From: Dryas octopetala | Taxonomy: Eukaryota > Streptophyta > Magnoliopsida > Rosales > Rosaceae | Reading direction: 5' to 3' | Assembly (NCBI GenBank): GCA_963921425.1 | Contig: OY992836.1 | Span: forward strand, 19,361,614-19,425,613 | DNA length: 64,000 nt | Notes under the pieces: generated by a model | Told to the model about the DNA's origin: nothing | The model's database searches: none | The model's input: the letters and a program-made list of their open reading frames with translations, nothing else | In this document: positions 11,531-24,070 of the stretch, piece by piece | How positions within the stretch are numbered: position 1 is the first letter of the stretch | Layout: each line of letters begins with the position of its first letter | Position numbers and translations under genes: made by a program

Positions 11531-12588
11531 CTTAATTGTAAATTCAAGAACCTTTGGTTGAATTTGGGTAGAACGCAAAACCAAACTCAATCCAAAATTG
11601 AATGAGTTAGTATTTTCTCAATCCCTGTTCATTCTAAATTGAGATAAACTCTTAATGCACTTTAATGATATAAACTCATAAACATAATTTAAATGATCTA
11701 ATTAAAAAAACATCTGAGGCTCTTTTTGTAAGTGATCACATTCCATCCATGTCTGTTTGGCTTCAAGATTTCCTGGGTGTCCATCAAATTTCATATACTA
11801 CATCACCAAATTAGAGTAAGGTTGTATGGCTTGAATTTTCAATTTAGAAGATAGAACCACTACACAATTTAGTTCTGATGATCTTAATAACAAGGATATG
11901 TAGCTTTCTATTAATTTTAGATTACAGGAGTTTGTTAACATAGCTACTGTTGTTAGACTACTGAGTGTAAGTGATTCAACTGAATTTTTCGTGCAATAGC
12001 TGCATACAATTTTAAGTTTGTTTTTATCTTCTTCTTTTTTTTCTTTTTATCCTAAGGTTTCTCCAGAGACCAAACTAACTTTGCTGATATCCTCCTCAAG
12101 GCTCATCCTCTGGAGTCGAATTCAATAACGTCCTTCATCCAATCTCAAGATGGTTTCAACTACACTATGCATATTGAGTGATTAATTTGTGAGCCCATTT
12201 TGATTTAAATTTGTGCATCACACCAACTTGTATTACAGCGTAATAAGAGAAATTCTCTCATTACAAGGTGCCTACAAAACCAAACCACAGGCAGAATCAA
12301 AACCATGAAAACCTGACACATTATTGAAGATCAAAATCACATACAATAATCAAACAAGAAAAGATGCTATGCTCCCAAATAGGGGAAAATCCTCAAAATT
12401 TTTGTGGGAAAAAAGAATCGGTTATGAAAGAATTGTGGGGAAAAAGGCCCAATAAAGAAAATGAGAAAAGTATACATATTCTGTGCTCAAACCAACAATG
12501 CCTCAGACTGGGCAGAAACTATTTGGTTGTCACTGCAGCAGAGAGGATATAAATTAGCAGGAAAATTAAGGATTTGAATCAGTTTAAT
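11531..12588. other. Intergenic region between acid phosphatase and DUF1005 genes
   Basis: Contains the 3' end of the DUF1005 transcript near 12588. Around 12050-12180 the base composition becomes more codon-like, but no family could be recognised. Confidence 0.4.
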
Positions 12589-15030
12589 TTAGGAGAAGAA
12601 ATTTTGTTCATCGTAGCAAAGCTCCTTTCTAAGTTTATGTGAGAAGAGTCGGCAAGCGTCCATGCTAAGATCAATGGCTGCAGAAAGTGCTACAAAAAGA
12701 GCAGCATCAGCCATGCAAGTGACATGTTGCACTCCCACTTGTACAACAGGCTTGCTAACCTTTCCTTGGCCTTCTACGCTCGAACCCATCACAAACCCTT
12801 TAACCGGCGACCTTGAATTCAAAGCAGGATCTCTCATTAACCTACTGTCAATGCAAAATTGTCCACCCCTTTTGACACTCAGTGTAGCTTCAGCAAGGGT
12901 AATGCTGTTACTAGGCCCATTGTCAGTGACTAGCTCAAACTTGTAGCCCAAGCCATCAACAGGCCCTCTCTCGCGCCAAGCCTCAAGGCGACCCCATGGC
13001 TTCCAGCTGCTGACAGAGAATCCATTAGGACGGAGGATGAGCCATGCACCAGGGTTTGACCGGGAGACACGGTCAGTACCCGGGGAGGCCACAAAGGGAG
13101 TGATCATGGAAGCAGCTGCAACAGGTGAGCCAGACAGATCATGAATCGTTATCATCCACCCCTTTCTTTCCCTTCCTGCCCTTTCTCTATTACCCGAAAA
13201 GCTTCTCATCCATCCTCTATTATTGCTGGTAACTTCTGATGGGAGAGATCTGCAGATTTCAGACAAGATCAAAACCCTGTTATGATCGTTAATCTTAATT
13301 TAATTGTATAATAGGACAGAATAAATAAGAGAATGGACTGCTTGTCAAACAGGAATATAATCGACAACAGAACATGTAGAATTGAGACCAAATATTTGCA
13401 CATGGGAGGGAATCCAATTCAGGGTACAGTTTAGGGGAGTTGACATTGTGTGTTTGACCAACTAGGATATGCAACTACCAGGCCACCATTAGCTGTTTAA
13501 TTATCTGTGTTTTCAAATGCCATTTTCAACAACCCAATCATTTGATAAATTTGAAAAACTAACCTAAATTGAAGTTAAATAAAGACTTTTAACCTCTTTT
13601 TTTTATTTTTTGAAATTTGACCCTCGAGTAGTGTTTGAACCCCCCTCGAGCACTTTTCAATAGGACTTCGAGCACTACTTGAGAGTCAAATTTCTAAAAA
13701 TTAAAACAAGAGGTTAAAAGTCTTTAATAACAATTAAAATGAATTAGTTTTTCAAATTTCTCAATCATTCATAGAATCAAATTTTATAGTCCGGGTTGTT
13801 TTTTATATCAGTAATCCCATTTACATATACAAAAGAGCCAAATTAAAGCCAAACCAAATGTTATGCAGTACTTAACTAGTAAACATGTACGTATCATCAG
13901 CAGAAAGGTGAAGCGAAAATCAAGATTGGCCCATTTTAAACAGGACAATTATCTAAGAATTATTCTTCTTATTTGTAATATTAGATTGAACAATTAAAAA
14001 AATTTCAGGTCAAATTTCCTAAACCATGCCAGCCTATGGATAAAGAGTAAAGACTGATGCTAAATTGTTGATTGGGACCAAGGCCTTGTCATAATCCAAA
14101 AAAAGGAGATCACCCATTACTGGCTAGCCTAGCCATGCGATTTCGTTACTCTGATTGCAATTTTGATTTAGTTATGACCCATGAAAGAAGCATATGAAAG
14201 GAACACATGAAAATGCACTCACTAGCATGAAAGAAACGTAAAATTCTAAAATGCATAAAAGATGAAATGAAATGTAGCCCAACTTGGCACGTGATCGTTA
14301 GACATCAGCTAGCTAAACATACTGACATTTGACACCCCAAAACGCATAATCATGCAAAAGTAATTCAACCCCCGGCTCACGTTAGTCAAACTATAAGATA
14401 AACGACTAGAGTGCGCCTAAAACTGAAAACTCACCGGAATCTTGAACTACGGTCCGCACTGAACTTGCAGCTAAAAACGGGCTGTAATATGTCCCGGCCC
14501 TGAATCTGATAAACCACGGGGCTGCACTCCGGTTCACCACCAAACTGGAACACGAACCGGGGGTCCGGTTCGGCCCGCAACGTCAAGTGCAATCTAGCGG
14601 AGGGCTTGTCGCGCTCTTTCCCCAGCTTGAACCACCCGTTGTGGGCCACGGTCGGGCGGGACCGGGCCGGGTCGAGGTCAATGCTGAGGTGGACGCGGCC
14701 CAGTAGCTTCCCGCTGGGGACGCCGCAGGTCCGGCCCATGCGGCCCGTGTAGACGGAGACACGGAGCGTGACGGGCTTTCCGGAGAGGCGGCGGAGCGCG
14801 GTGGGGTCCAGGTGGAAGGCGGGAGAGGAGGCGACTGAGTCGGGAGGCGAGTCGTTGAGGGAGGAAGAGAGAGGGAGAAGGGCAGTTTGGGAAGGGAAGT
14901 TTTTGATGGTGAGCTGGCAGAAGCAGGGCGTGGCTGAGGGGTGGACTCCTGAACCGGCCGGTTTGGTCGCGTGGGGGAGTTTCAGAGCTAATGAGTCCAC
15001 CATGAGCCGGACAAAGGGGCAGGGATCCAT
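12589..15030 (-). CDS. DUF1005 family protein
   Basis: Two exons (minus): 14435-15030 and 12589-13249, joined through a split Arg codon to 418 residues. The start MDPCPFVRL, the block AEPDPRFVFQFGGEPECSP, then ERKGWMITIHDLSGSP, TPFVASPGTDRVS, NPGAWLILRP and WKPWGRLEAWRERG are the strongly conserved family blocks (Arabidopsis At4g29310 and At1g10020 are relatives). No catalytic motif or membrane segment is visible; molecular function is unknown. The first coding exon is distinctly GC-rich compared with its surroundings. The 1.2-kb intron (13250-14434) holds a MITE. Start and end are secure. Confidence 0.93.
13536..13769. mobile_element. MITE family A, copy 1, with 8-bp target duplication (inside DUF1005 intron)
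   Basis: The element spans 13544-13761 (218 bp) and is flanked on both sides by CAATCATT (13536-13543 and 13762-13769). The ends are inverted copies built on AAATTTGAAAAACTAA, followed inward by AAAGACTTTTAACCTC on both arms. The middle is a further palindrome of CTCGAGTAGTG / CACTACTTGAG-type units. So almost the whole element folds on itself. The duplication length suggests a Mutator- or hAT-type mobilising transposase. Related copies lie at 17151-17374 and about 25901-26622. Confidence 0.8.
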
Positions 15031-17140
15031 TGCTCTGCTTTCTTACTCAGCTTCTGTGTGTTTCTGTATAAATCTCGATCTCTTTCTTTTGTAGACTGGG
15101 AAACTCCCTCTTTTCTCTTATTCTATTCTTTAATCTTTATTATTAATCATTTTTACTAAAATTCCTCGATTTTTGCCTCCCATTAAACTCTTTATTAGGA
15201 ATTAATTAAGAGAGTTTGGACTACATATATATATATAATATGGGTTAAAATCAATGTAAGGTATAAGTTTTTTAGCCAGTGGTAATTAAAAATCTAGTGC
15301 TTCTTGTCATGATGTCATCAATGTTTAACTTAATTATTATGCAAATCCACAGTTTAATAAGAGAATATTTTCGCGTAGTTAGCAGTTTTATATTTATTTT
15401 CACTTGCTTTCTTATGTTTCTTTTTCATAATGTGACTTCTTGTTGTGTAAATAATAATCTACTAGTTTTTCTTAGTGATCCGTGAACGGTTTAGTTAAAT
15501 AGCTTGGCATTTTCTTCGACTCCAAGAGCCATCTATCAATTATTCAAGAGAAGAAAAAGTTCATGTGCACAATTTTTACAAACTCTTTCGGTTAGATTAA
15601 TTAAGAGGCTAAATTTGTGAAATGCAATTTTTAATATAGCTAGCTTTGAATAATTTGCATCATGACATATGTTAAAAGCCAATGCCCTTAGCTCGGGTGA
15701 GCATTGAATGAGTATGAGGGGGTTGATGGTTCTATAGGGAGTACAAGGGTTGCTTCTATATATAGGAAACAAATTTTGTAAAAATGAAATGTTAATTTTG
15801 TCATTGTGTGAGGTTTAGGACAATCTATATTAACAAGTCACGTTTGTACTATATTAAGGTATGAGTTTAAAATGATACGAGATGACATTAATATGACATA
15901 TCTAACTAAGTTTAGTTGTTAATAATCTAAATATTAATACGACTTTTTTATTAAATGAGCATTCATCGTTTAATAATCGAATTGTATCATTCAAATATTC
16001 AAATGTACTCATCCAAAACTTTTCAAATTTACTATTCCCTTAAACATATGTAATATTAATTCGGATTCGAATTAAGGAATCAAGTTAGAGACAACTCAAA
16101 ACTTCCACTAAATATTAAATGGAAAGAAAATAAAATGGGTAAAGGATAAATCGACATGAAAATGGACAGTGGGGTCAGAACAGTTGAGCAAAGGCTGTCA
16201 TTACATTTTCATGCAAGGCCAAAGCCTACTTGGATGCTCAAGTTGAAGTTGATTGTGTGAGAATTTGGCTTGCAAATTAATTTCAATTCACTGGAGACTT
16301 GGAGAGTAGTAGCAGCAGCAGAGGTTGCCGACGTGGTGCTTGTTGGCGCCGTCGAATCAGCGTTTTGGACGGTTGTCTTGACTTGACGGCGTGAACAATC
16401 TTTTGTGATTTGTTTTGTGTTTTTTAGTGGCTAGTTTAAGTTTCTAATTAATAATAAATTAGACATATTTCTGGTCAATATTCTTTGGGTATTGATTCTA
16501 TTGAATGATTTGTGAGCCCATTTTAATGAGTTTACTATACATTATTATCAAAATATAATATCTTAAATGCAATTATATCGATCATACATATTCTCATCAT
16601 ATTTTCAACTTTTCTTCAATTTTCAGTTTACTTTTTGGTAGATATATTCATATATATAGGAACATGACGTTTATTTTTTAAATTTAGCTAGTCATGTCAT
16701 GGATATATTAAGAATATTTCTGGTTGGAATTAAGATACAATCATACAACATGGTGGCTGATTAAATTCGACAGTGATTTGAAGAACAAGCCCCTAATTTA
16801 GCAAAATGTGAATAGTTAGACAAAAAATTGGTAGGGTTTTAAACTTTTAATTATATAAATTGTAATTGGTCTATAATAATTTGACTATTGGAGGAGACAA
16901 CTAAGCTTTCATACAAGGTGCATGCATAGGCATAAAGCATTAATTTCTCCGTTGCCAATTAATTAAATGTGTCATATGCAATGTTTTCTTCTCATTGTTT
17001 TGTGTGTATTCTGGAATGCTCTTGTTTTCGATCCATTTTGTCATTAGTGAGGCAGCTATAATTAATTAACCTTGAGATATTTTCACAGTAAAGTAACGAA
17101 AAAAAGTACAAATATACAAATTTAGAGTCTAAAAATTGAT
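15031..17140. other. Upstream region of the DUF1005 gene
   Basis: About 2.1 kb without a supported gene. The proximal 100-200 bases carry CT-rich leader-like sequence on the minus strand. A short GC-richer patch at 16310-16390 has no recognisable coding content. Confidence 0.5.
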
Positions 17141-17385
17141 GCTCTTATATAAATTTTGAAAACTAACACATTATGGTACTTTTAACCTTTTTTTTAATTT
17201 TAACTCTCTTGTAGTGTTCAAGCTTTCCTAACTCTTCGAGTAGTGCTCGAAAGGTGTTCGAGTACTTTTTGAAGGAAACTCAAGTACTACTCAAAGATCA
17301 AATTTTTTGAAATTTAAAAAAGAAATTAAAATTTTTAATTGATTTCAATTTGGGTTAGTTTTCTAAATTTCTCTTGTTCTTATAT
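17141..17385. mobile_element. MITE family A, copy 2
   Basis: The element spans about 17151-17374. The inverted ends AAATTTTGAAAACTAAC and GTTAGTTTTCTAAATTT, and the internal TCGAGTAGTGCTCGAAAGG / CAAGTACTACTCAAAGATC palindrome, match copy 1. The flanks GCTCTTATAT and GTTCTTATAT (9 of 10 equal) look like a slightly decayed target duplication. Confidence 0.65.
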
Positions 17386-19014
17386 ATTAAACTTAACTAA
17401 TTAAATTCTTGAGGGGTACGTGGGGGCATGACATGAACATATTTTAACTATGAATGCAGAGTGGGAAGCAAGCGTGTAGGTGCCATCCCTCTTGCAATAT
17501 TGATTCAGACCATCATGCTTTGTTGCATTGCTACGCTACCAAGTGTTTCACTCCTACAAAGCTAGCTACCTACTCTATCATCATGGCCGTTTAATCCTAC
17601 GTACACTTAACTGTATTACCCAAAATAATAGAACCAATAATTAATTAATAATCATAATAATAAGAAACCACTGCCTAGCTGCTAGCTGATCACGTACTCT
17701 GCTCTGTGTTGTATGGACAAGAAACATCATGGGTCTCATGAGTTTTGGAATCTTCATGCATCGAAGAAGACCTAATGCCAACTTCTCAACTCATTCTAAG
17801 CTAAAAGAAAAATAAAAGAGTAAGAGTTAAAGTCCATGTATTCACTGTATTCTATTTATTTATTTTTAAAAGGAAAACTAGACATTAATAATTAATTAGT
17901 GTGTAAAACCAATGTTTAATTGTTAACGTTATTAAAGCACATAGGGACAATCCACTTGGTTGTAGTTTAGCCCAAAAACAAAACTTTGGTGGGTCCACAA
18001 TAAAGACAGTCGTACGACTGAATGACTGATGCACAGAAAGATATTGGAGCCTTTGGTCCTTTGGAATGAAGAGAGGGGTGTAACCACTAAATTAAGTACT
18101 AAACTCATCGATCAGGTGCTTCATATATCTGGTTATTGACGTGGTTTTCTCTTTCCTATATATGGTTTCCAGACAAGCACTCCAGCAATGCCAGCCAACA
18201 TCGTGATGGTATCAATAACAAGTTGGCAGACAGATCATTTGGGTGTATATATATAAAATGCATATTATCTCCTGGTCACAAATCATATATATATCACCAA
18301 TCATGACCCTTAATTGGCACTGATTTTATTGCAAAGCTAAACATAAATTATGGCAGTTATTCTGCTAATTAGCACCAACTTAATCATAATATATTTAGGA
18401 CCCCCTCCCAGCACACACTGCATGATGATCAATTAGGTGCAAGGGATGATGAAGATTTATCAATTAATCTCATGCACATACATAAAATAGAACAAAGCAT
18501 TCATACAAAGTGAAAAAGGAATAATAAGCTTAGCATAAACTTCAATTAACTGAAAAGTAATGTTGAAAACTTAAAAAGGAGAACATTTTTTCGATCTTTC
18601 TTTTACTATTCTGGGCCTGAATTCTTAACTGAATTTTCAAGTTTTGGGCTTTTTTTATTGGGCCAGCGGCCAAGACCCATATCCAATAAGAAAACCTTTA
18701 TGACCATATCTACATCACAGTAGCCCAATCAACAATTCATGGGCCTTAACCCAAACTCGTCACATGCTCAGCCCAATTGAGTACCCAATTGTCAGCGATT
18801 CGCGCGTGCGAGGACTAAGAAACGTGCACGAAAACGATAGTCTTTGAGAAGCTTCTGGTTTTGGGTCGTACTTGTATGAGGAACCCTGCTCTTTCCCATC
18901 CTTTAATTTCCTTCAGTTCGAAGTTAATTCATATTTCCATTGAAGCGAGAGATTAGGAGTGAGAGATCTCAACTAGGATACCACTGAAATTTAGCTTTCA
19001 ATTCTGGGTCTGCA
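17386..19014. other. Upstream region and leader of the Derlin gene
   Basis: No gene supported. Near 18790-18830 there is a GC-richer stretch with CGCGCGTGCG and AACGTGCACG (ACGTG core), a plausible proximal promoter. Whether it is a functional stress element cannot be judged here. Confidence 0.45.
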
Positions 19015-21759
19015 ATGTCTTCTCCTGCTGAGTAATACCCTTTTTTTTTTTCTTTCTCTTTCCTTCCCAGATTCATAGATTTTTGTTTTTTGTTATAATT
19101 TGCTGTCATTACTACTTTCATTTATGTAATTGGGTTTTGGTTTTGTATGTGATTACATAATACTCGTTTGTTCCTAGTTGCATATTCTGTTGCTTTTATA
19201 TTAATCAGGCATTAGCATTTAGCAAAAATTATTGTCCTAGACTTGTATTTTACTTATTATTTGCTTGGACTAGGGCCTTTTAGTTTTATGGATTTATGGG
19301 ATATGTACTATGTGATAAACCAAGCCTAATTCTTAAACGGTTTTCCATGAGATGTTAGATGTCGGTTACATTAAAGATTTAAACATGTTTGCTTTGGTTT
19401 TGTGGTCTTGAAGACTATGAGTTGCCATTGGAAGAACTTGGTTTTGTGTGATTGTGGATGGAAACAATGATAGAATGAAGCTGCTTCACTTTTTATTCAG
19501 TGTAGGTGTAGCTACAGAACTTGCTGGAAATACTAAAATTTGGGTATCTATATAAACCAGCTATTTTGAGTTTATTCTTTATAATATCTCCATAAGCCTT
19601 CATATTTTCGTTTACTTTGAAGCATGTTAAAGGAAAACTCACATGTTACCTGTATATTGTTCTTTGGCGTGATGAATTGAGTTAGGCATTGCTATAGGTG
19701 TATGACTTCCGGATGAAGTTAGCATTGCAGCAAGGCCTCTAGTATTTTTAATGAAGATAAAGTGTATGACTGTATGATTGTATATGATTTTATCTTCATA
19801 AACTATGCTCCACGCTCGTCCACAATGATTGGTCATGATCACCCAGTTATCTTGTGCATCTGTTACTGTTTTCCTTTTCCCTCAAGATTCAACTGTTTTT
19901 AATGCTTCTTTTGACCATTCAAACCATTTTTTATTCACTTCTTTCAGATTCTATCAGTCACTTCCACCAATAAGCAAGGCTTATGGGACCCTTTGCATAT
20001 TGGCAACTACGGCCTCTCAATTGGGAATTTATAATTATGCAACTATTGCATTATACTATCCAGCGGTATTTAAACATTTCCAGGTACATATCTCATCAAA
20101 TAATTTTTAAGTTTATTTAGTTGTTAAATAGAACACTTTTTCAACTTCACCATCCTTTGTAGGTTTGGAGGTTGATTACAAACTTCTTCTTCCTTGGAAA
20201 TTTCTCTATCAACTTTGGAATCCGCCTCTTAATGATGTAAGTAATAGAACTTTGATTAGTGTTATCCCTTTTTAGAAGCAAGTAAGGGTACTTCCTTGGA
20301 ACCTTCTTTTTCCTTGCAGCCAAGTGCACCTCTCATTTTAGAAGCTTAGTCCTTTTTATGCACCACAATATCGTGCATAGAGGGAAAGAAGTCCGGTCGA
20401 TTAGTTCAGTAAGGGAACTAAATTAGTCAGGCATTAATACAAATATGCTAATGATTTTACAGAGCGAGATACGGAGTTCAACTTGAAAAGGGACCATTTG
20501 AACGGCGAACTGCAGATTTTTTGTGGATGATGATATTTGGAGCCTCGACATTATTGGTGTGTGAGTCATCTTCATTGTATTTTTACAATTTAATCTCTTC
20601 TGAAAAATAAGGGCAAATTTGGTTTATTGCGGTGTCTGGGTTAGCTCAAGATCACCTAACCTGTCTATAGGTTAAACTGGAATTGATTTTAAACTGAAAA
20701 GGTCGATTGTACTTGGTTTTTACTCTCAATCCTGTAATTTTTTATCTTTTTGTTCAGTGTCAAATCCACTGTTGCAACTTTATGATGTGGCTGTGCATGT
20801 GAATATGTCTCATATGGTGTTAAGCTTACTAGGATCCTATTATCTCTGAATTGTATACCAACATTATTTCTTTTGTTTTCACCTTTTACTCATCTTGAAA
20901 TTTTTTAGGTTTTATCTGCTATCCCTATATTTTGGTCTCCTTTCTTGGGGATATCTCTTGTGTTCATGCTTGTTTATGTCTGGAGTAGAGAATTTCCGAA
21001 TGCTAACATCAACATATATGGCCTCGTGCAACTTAAGGTATGCAGATTGGTATACAATCAAAGTTTCTATTGGCTGCTTCTATTTGTAAGGTATCTGCAG
21101 CTACTTATTTTATGTCTGATGCATGCAATGCCAATATATAATGTGATTGCAGGCATTTTATCTACCCTGGGCAATGCTTGCTTTGGACGTCATATTTGGT
21201 TCCCAAATTATGCCAGATCTGCTGGGAATCATTGCTGGACATCTGTATTACTTCTTGACTGTGTTGCATCCATTGGCTGGTGGGAAGAACATATTAAAGA
21301 CTCCAATGTGGGTGTATCCTTTTTTTATTTTTAAGGTGAAAAGTATATATTACATTTCCTTGCTCGTCTATTGCATTCCACCTGTAGCTCTATTGCAGTC
21401 AAGTTTTGTGCTTGGATCATCCATGGGCCATCTATCATCATCTTCTTCTTCTTCTTCTTCTTTGTCATGTTAGTTTTTAATCTCTTTTCCATTCACTGCC
21501 ATGCTTTTATGTTACACGTTTCAGTGGAAATTTAGTTGCATTACAAGTCTACCAAATAGTAGGGATTAATTTCTCACCCTTGTCAGTTAGTCAGTTGCTA
21601 TTGTTTCTATAGATTTTCTTAACTGTACTGCACAGACATAAAGTAGTTGCAAGATGGAGGATAGGAGCTCCGCCAGCTAGCCAAACCCAACCTGGAACCC
21701 AACCTGCAACAGGTACGGGTGTGGCTTTCAGAGGGAGGTCTTATCGACTAAGTGGATAA
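19015..21759 (+). CDS. DER1: Derlin-1 (ER-associated degradation)
   Basis: Rhomboid-like pseudoprotease of the ER membrane that takes part in retrotranslocation of misfolded proteins with the CDC48/p97 system. Exons: 19015-19031 (only 17 coding bases), 19948-20083, 20163-20236, 20463-20556, 20909-21037, 21153-21313, 21636-21759; they close in frame to 244 residues. Family blocks seen: FYQSLPPISKAYGT, WRLITNFFFLGNFSINFG, EKGPFERRTADFLWMM, the WSREFPNANINIYGL segment in an ER-lumen loop, LPWAMLALDVIFG, and GIIAGHLYYFLT (the Derlin GxxxG-like region). The C-terminus FRGRSYRL resembles the SHP box that binds p97. Membrane spans are visible at roughly residues 20-40, 55-75, 95-120 and 145-190. The tail is shorter and less Gly-rich than I recall for the maize proteins. 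Intron 6 has a CTT microsatellite near 21440. Confidence 0.95.
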
Positions 21760-22858
21760 TTGTGATCTGTCAAGGGGCTGAGACATTCCCAATCAATTCA
21801 ACCTTCTCCCAATTTTTGTGGACAACAAAACTAAGTGGAAAGAAAGTAATTTGGTGATAGGTCCGTAACTGTTGAAGATGTATAAAACTTTTGTTTTCCC
21901 TTCATAATTTGTTGAACATGTTTAGAGAAAAGAATGTTTCAGACAAAGCAGATAATTTGAGTTACCATGGATGCCAATGATGTAAAGCATATCAATTTTG
22001 TTCAATCCTGGTGCATTATCTGTTTGAATTTTAAAACACAGCTGCCCTGCCCCTGTTCATACTTGTGATCAATTTCTTAAATGGTGTGTTAACAAATGGT
22101 TTCCTTCTCAGTGGTCACCAAATCAACAAAAAACACTAATGCTCAAATATCTCATCTCAGAATTTGATCATCAATTGATGTAGCAATCGATATGACACAT
22201 CAACAAGATTAATTTATACAACCTTTTCATTTATGTCCATCCAAATGCATCATTGTCACATATATAACCTCCTTAGCCTTCGTTCATTGCATTTCATTGA
22301 CTACTTTAAAGTTAGACCCGCACCATTGCTATAACATTGCTGCACCTCCATGCCATATTCGCAGTAAGTTTTATGTATAATATACTTGTATATATATACA
22401 TAAAACTTCAGATTGTAGAAGATGGATTTGGTGAGAAAGGACCAATGTGGCAATGTGCCATGTAGATTTGGGGGAAAATGAGTTTAGGATAAATAGCATT
22501 TTCCCAACAGAAACAGAGTTAAAATCGTGAAATGGGGCAAAGACCAAGGGCAAATCAACACGTGACACCCTAAAATATGAAAGAAAGAGAGAATGGAGGT
22601 GAACCATCAGATGAGATCATCCTTGTTAGCCTCCTCGCTCTCTCTGTTTTCAAAGCTCTCCCCACATTTCTCTCCTCCCCCTCTTTATAATTTCCTTGTC
22701 AAACTAACAACCACTGACCAAACCACAATATTAACTCCAACAAACCAACACAAAAAAGAGCCTCCCCACTTCCCTTCACAATATAATCCCACAACAGAGA
22801 AAAAAACAAGAAGCAAAGCAACACACAGACACACACAACCCCAAGCTCAAACAACAAA
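21760..22858. other. Gap between Derlin and profilin 1
   Basis: Holds the Derlin 3' UTR and the profilin promoter and leader (CT- and CA-rich from about 22640 to 22858). Nothing else recognised. Confidence 0.55.
22684..22690 (+). promoter_or_regulatory. Probable TATA box of profilin 1
   Basis: TTTATAA lies about 170 bases before the ATG, after a CT-rich run (CTCTCCTCCCCC). Position is plausible for a leader of roughly 140 bases. Confidence 0.45.
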
Positions 22859-24070
22859 ATGTCGTGGCAAACCTACGTGGATGAACACTTGATGTGTGAC
22901 ATTGACGGTCAAGGCCAGCATCTCCATGCCGCTGCCATCATCGGCCACGATGGCAGTGTCTGGGCCCAGAGCTCTTCCTTCCCTCAGGTCCAACCCCCAC
23001 TACTCCATTTCCTAATTCATCTGATATTCCATGTTACTTTTAATGTTCAAAATTAATGCATTATATTTGTACATGCATGACCATTTTCTTGTTCATGGTT
23101 ATATATTGTTTCCAGTTTAAGCCAGATGAGATCACTGGTATCATGAAGGACTTTGAGGAACCGGGTCATCTTGCTCCAACTGGCTTGCACATTGGGGGCG
23201 CAAAATACATGGTAATCCAGGGAGAGCCTGGTGCTGTCATCCGTGGAAAAAAGGTGATCATCATCTTAGCAGTTGATTCTTAAACTAAATGTATGGCCCA
23301 AATTTACAATTTGACAACATATCTTATGTTATGTTGTCAGATTGTATATTTAGAGAACATTACCCTATATATCATGTGCCTTTTAAGTTTTGCTACTTCA
23401 CAACTAGCCACCACTTAATTCACTATTATATGCACTTTTTGCACTTGTCATATGTATGGAATTTCAATTAATTATGTGCCATGAAAACCAAATCACAGTA
23501 AGTTAATGCATGAAGACCACAAGCCCTTCAATTTCTTGAACCTGGGATAAGCATATTTTTGCCATCTGACTAGCTACCAGACTCACTCACACTCTGAGAT
23601 TGTAACCCACTCAGCTCAGAAGGCTAAGAGGAGCCTACTGAATATTAATTCAATAGTTAAGGTGTATGTGTTCTGGAGAACATTCATTCATCTAGTGGAA
23701 ATACAGATCATTTTTGTTTAGATATGATAGGATTTGCTCCTTAATTTTAGGTGCACCATATGTATCTTAGTTAGTAGCAAGTGGATTGCAGTTGCACTGA
23801 AATGAATCAACAGCATTGTTATATACATTATATCCTATCTACTCTTTAACCTTGATCTCCAATGTATTCTCTGTGTACTGATTAAGCTATACAAGTTTCA
23901 AACTAAAATCCTATTTGTAATTGAATCTCTTTCAGGGCTCTGGAGGTACCACTATAAAGAAGACTGGACAAGCTCTAGTATTTGGAATCTATGAAGAACC
24001 TGTGACTCCAGGACAGTGCAACATGGTTGTTGAGAGGTTGGGGGATTACCTCGTTGATCAGGGTCTGTAG
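22859..24070 (+). CDS. PRF: Profilin (upstream member of tandem pair)
   Basis: Actin-monomer-binding protein of the cytoplasm that also binds poly-Pro proteins such as formins. Exons 22859-22987, 23116-23253, 23936-24070 give 133 residues, with the three-exon structure usual for plant profilins. Seen: start [15 protein letters not shown], the [14 protein letters not shown] block, [32 protein letters not shown] and the C-terminal actin-binding segment [15 protein letters not shown], ending DQGL. Compared with the next gene it has two extra codons in exon 1 (in the GQGQHLH stretch) and a much longer second intron. As in other plants the protein would be an IgE-binding pan-allergen; that is family knowledge. 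Confidence 0.96.
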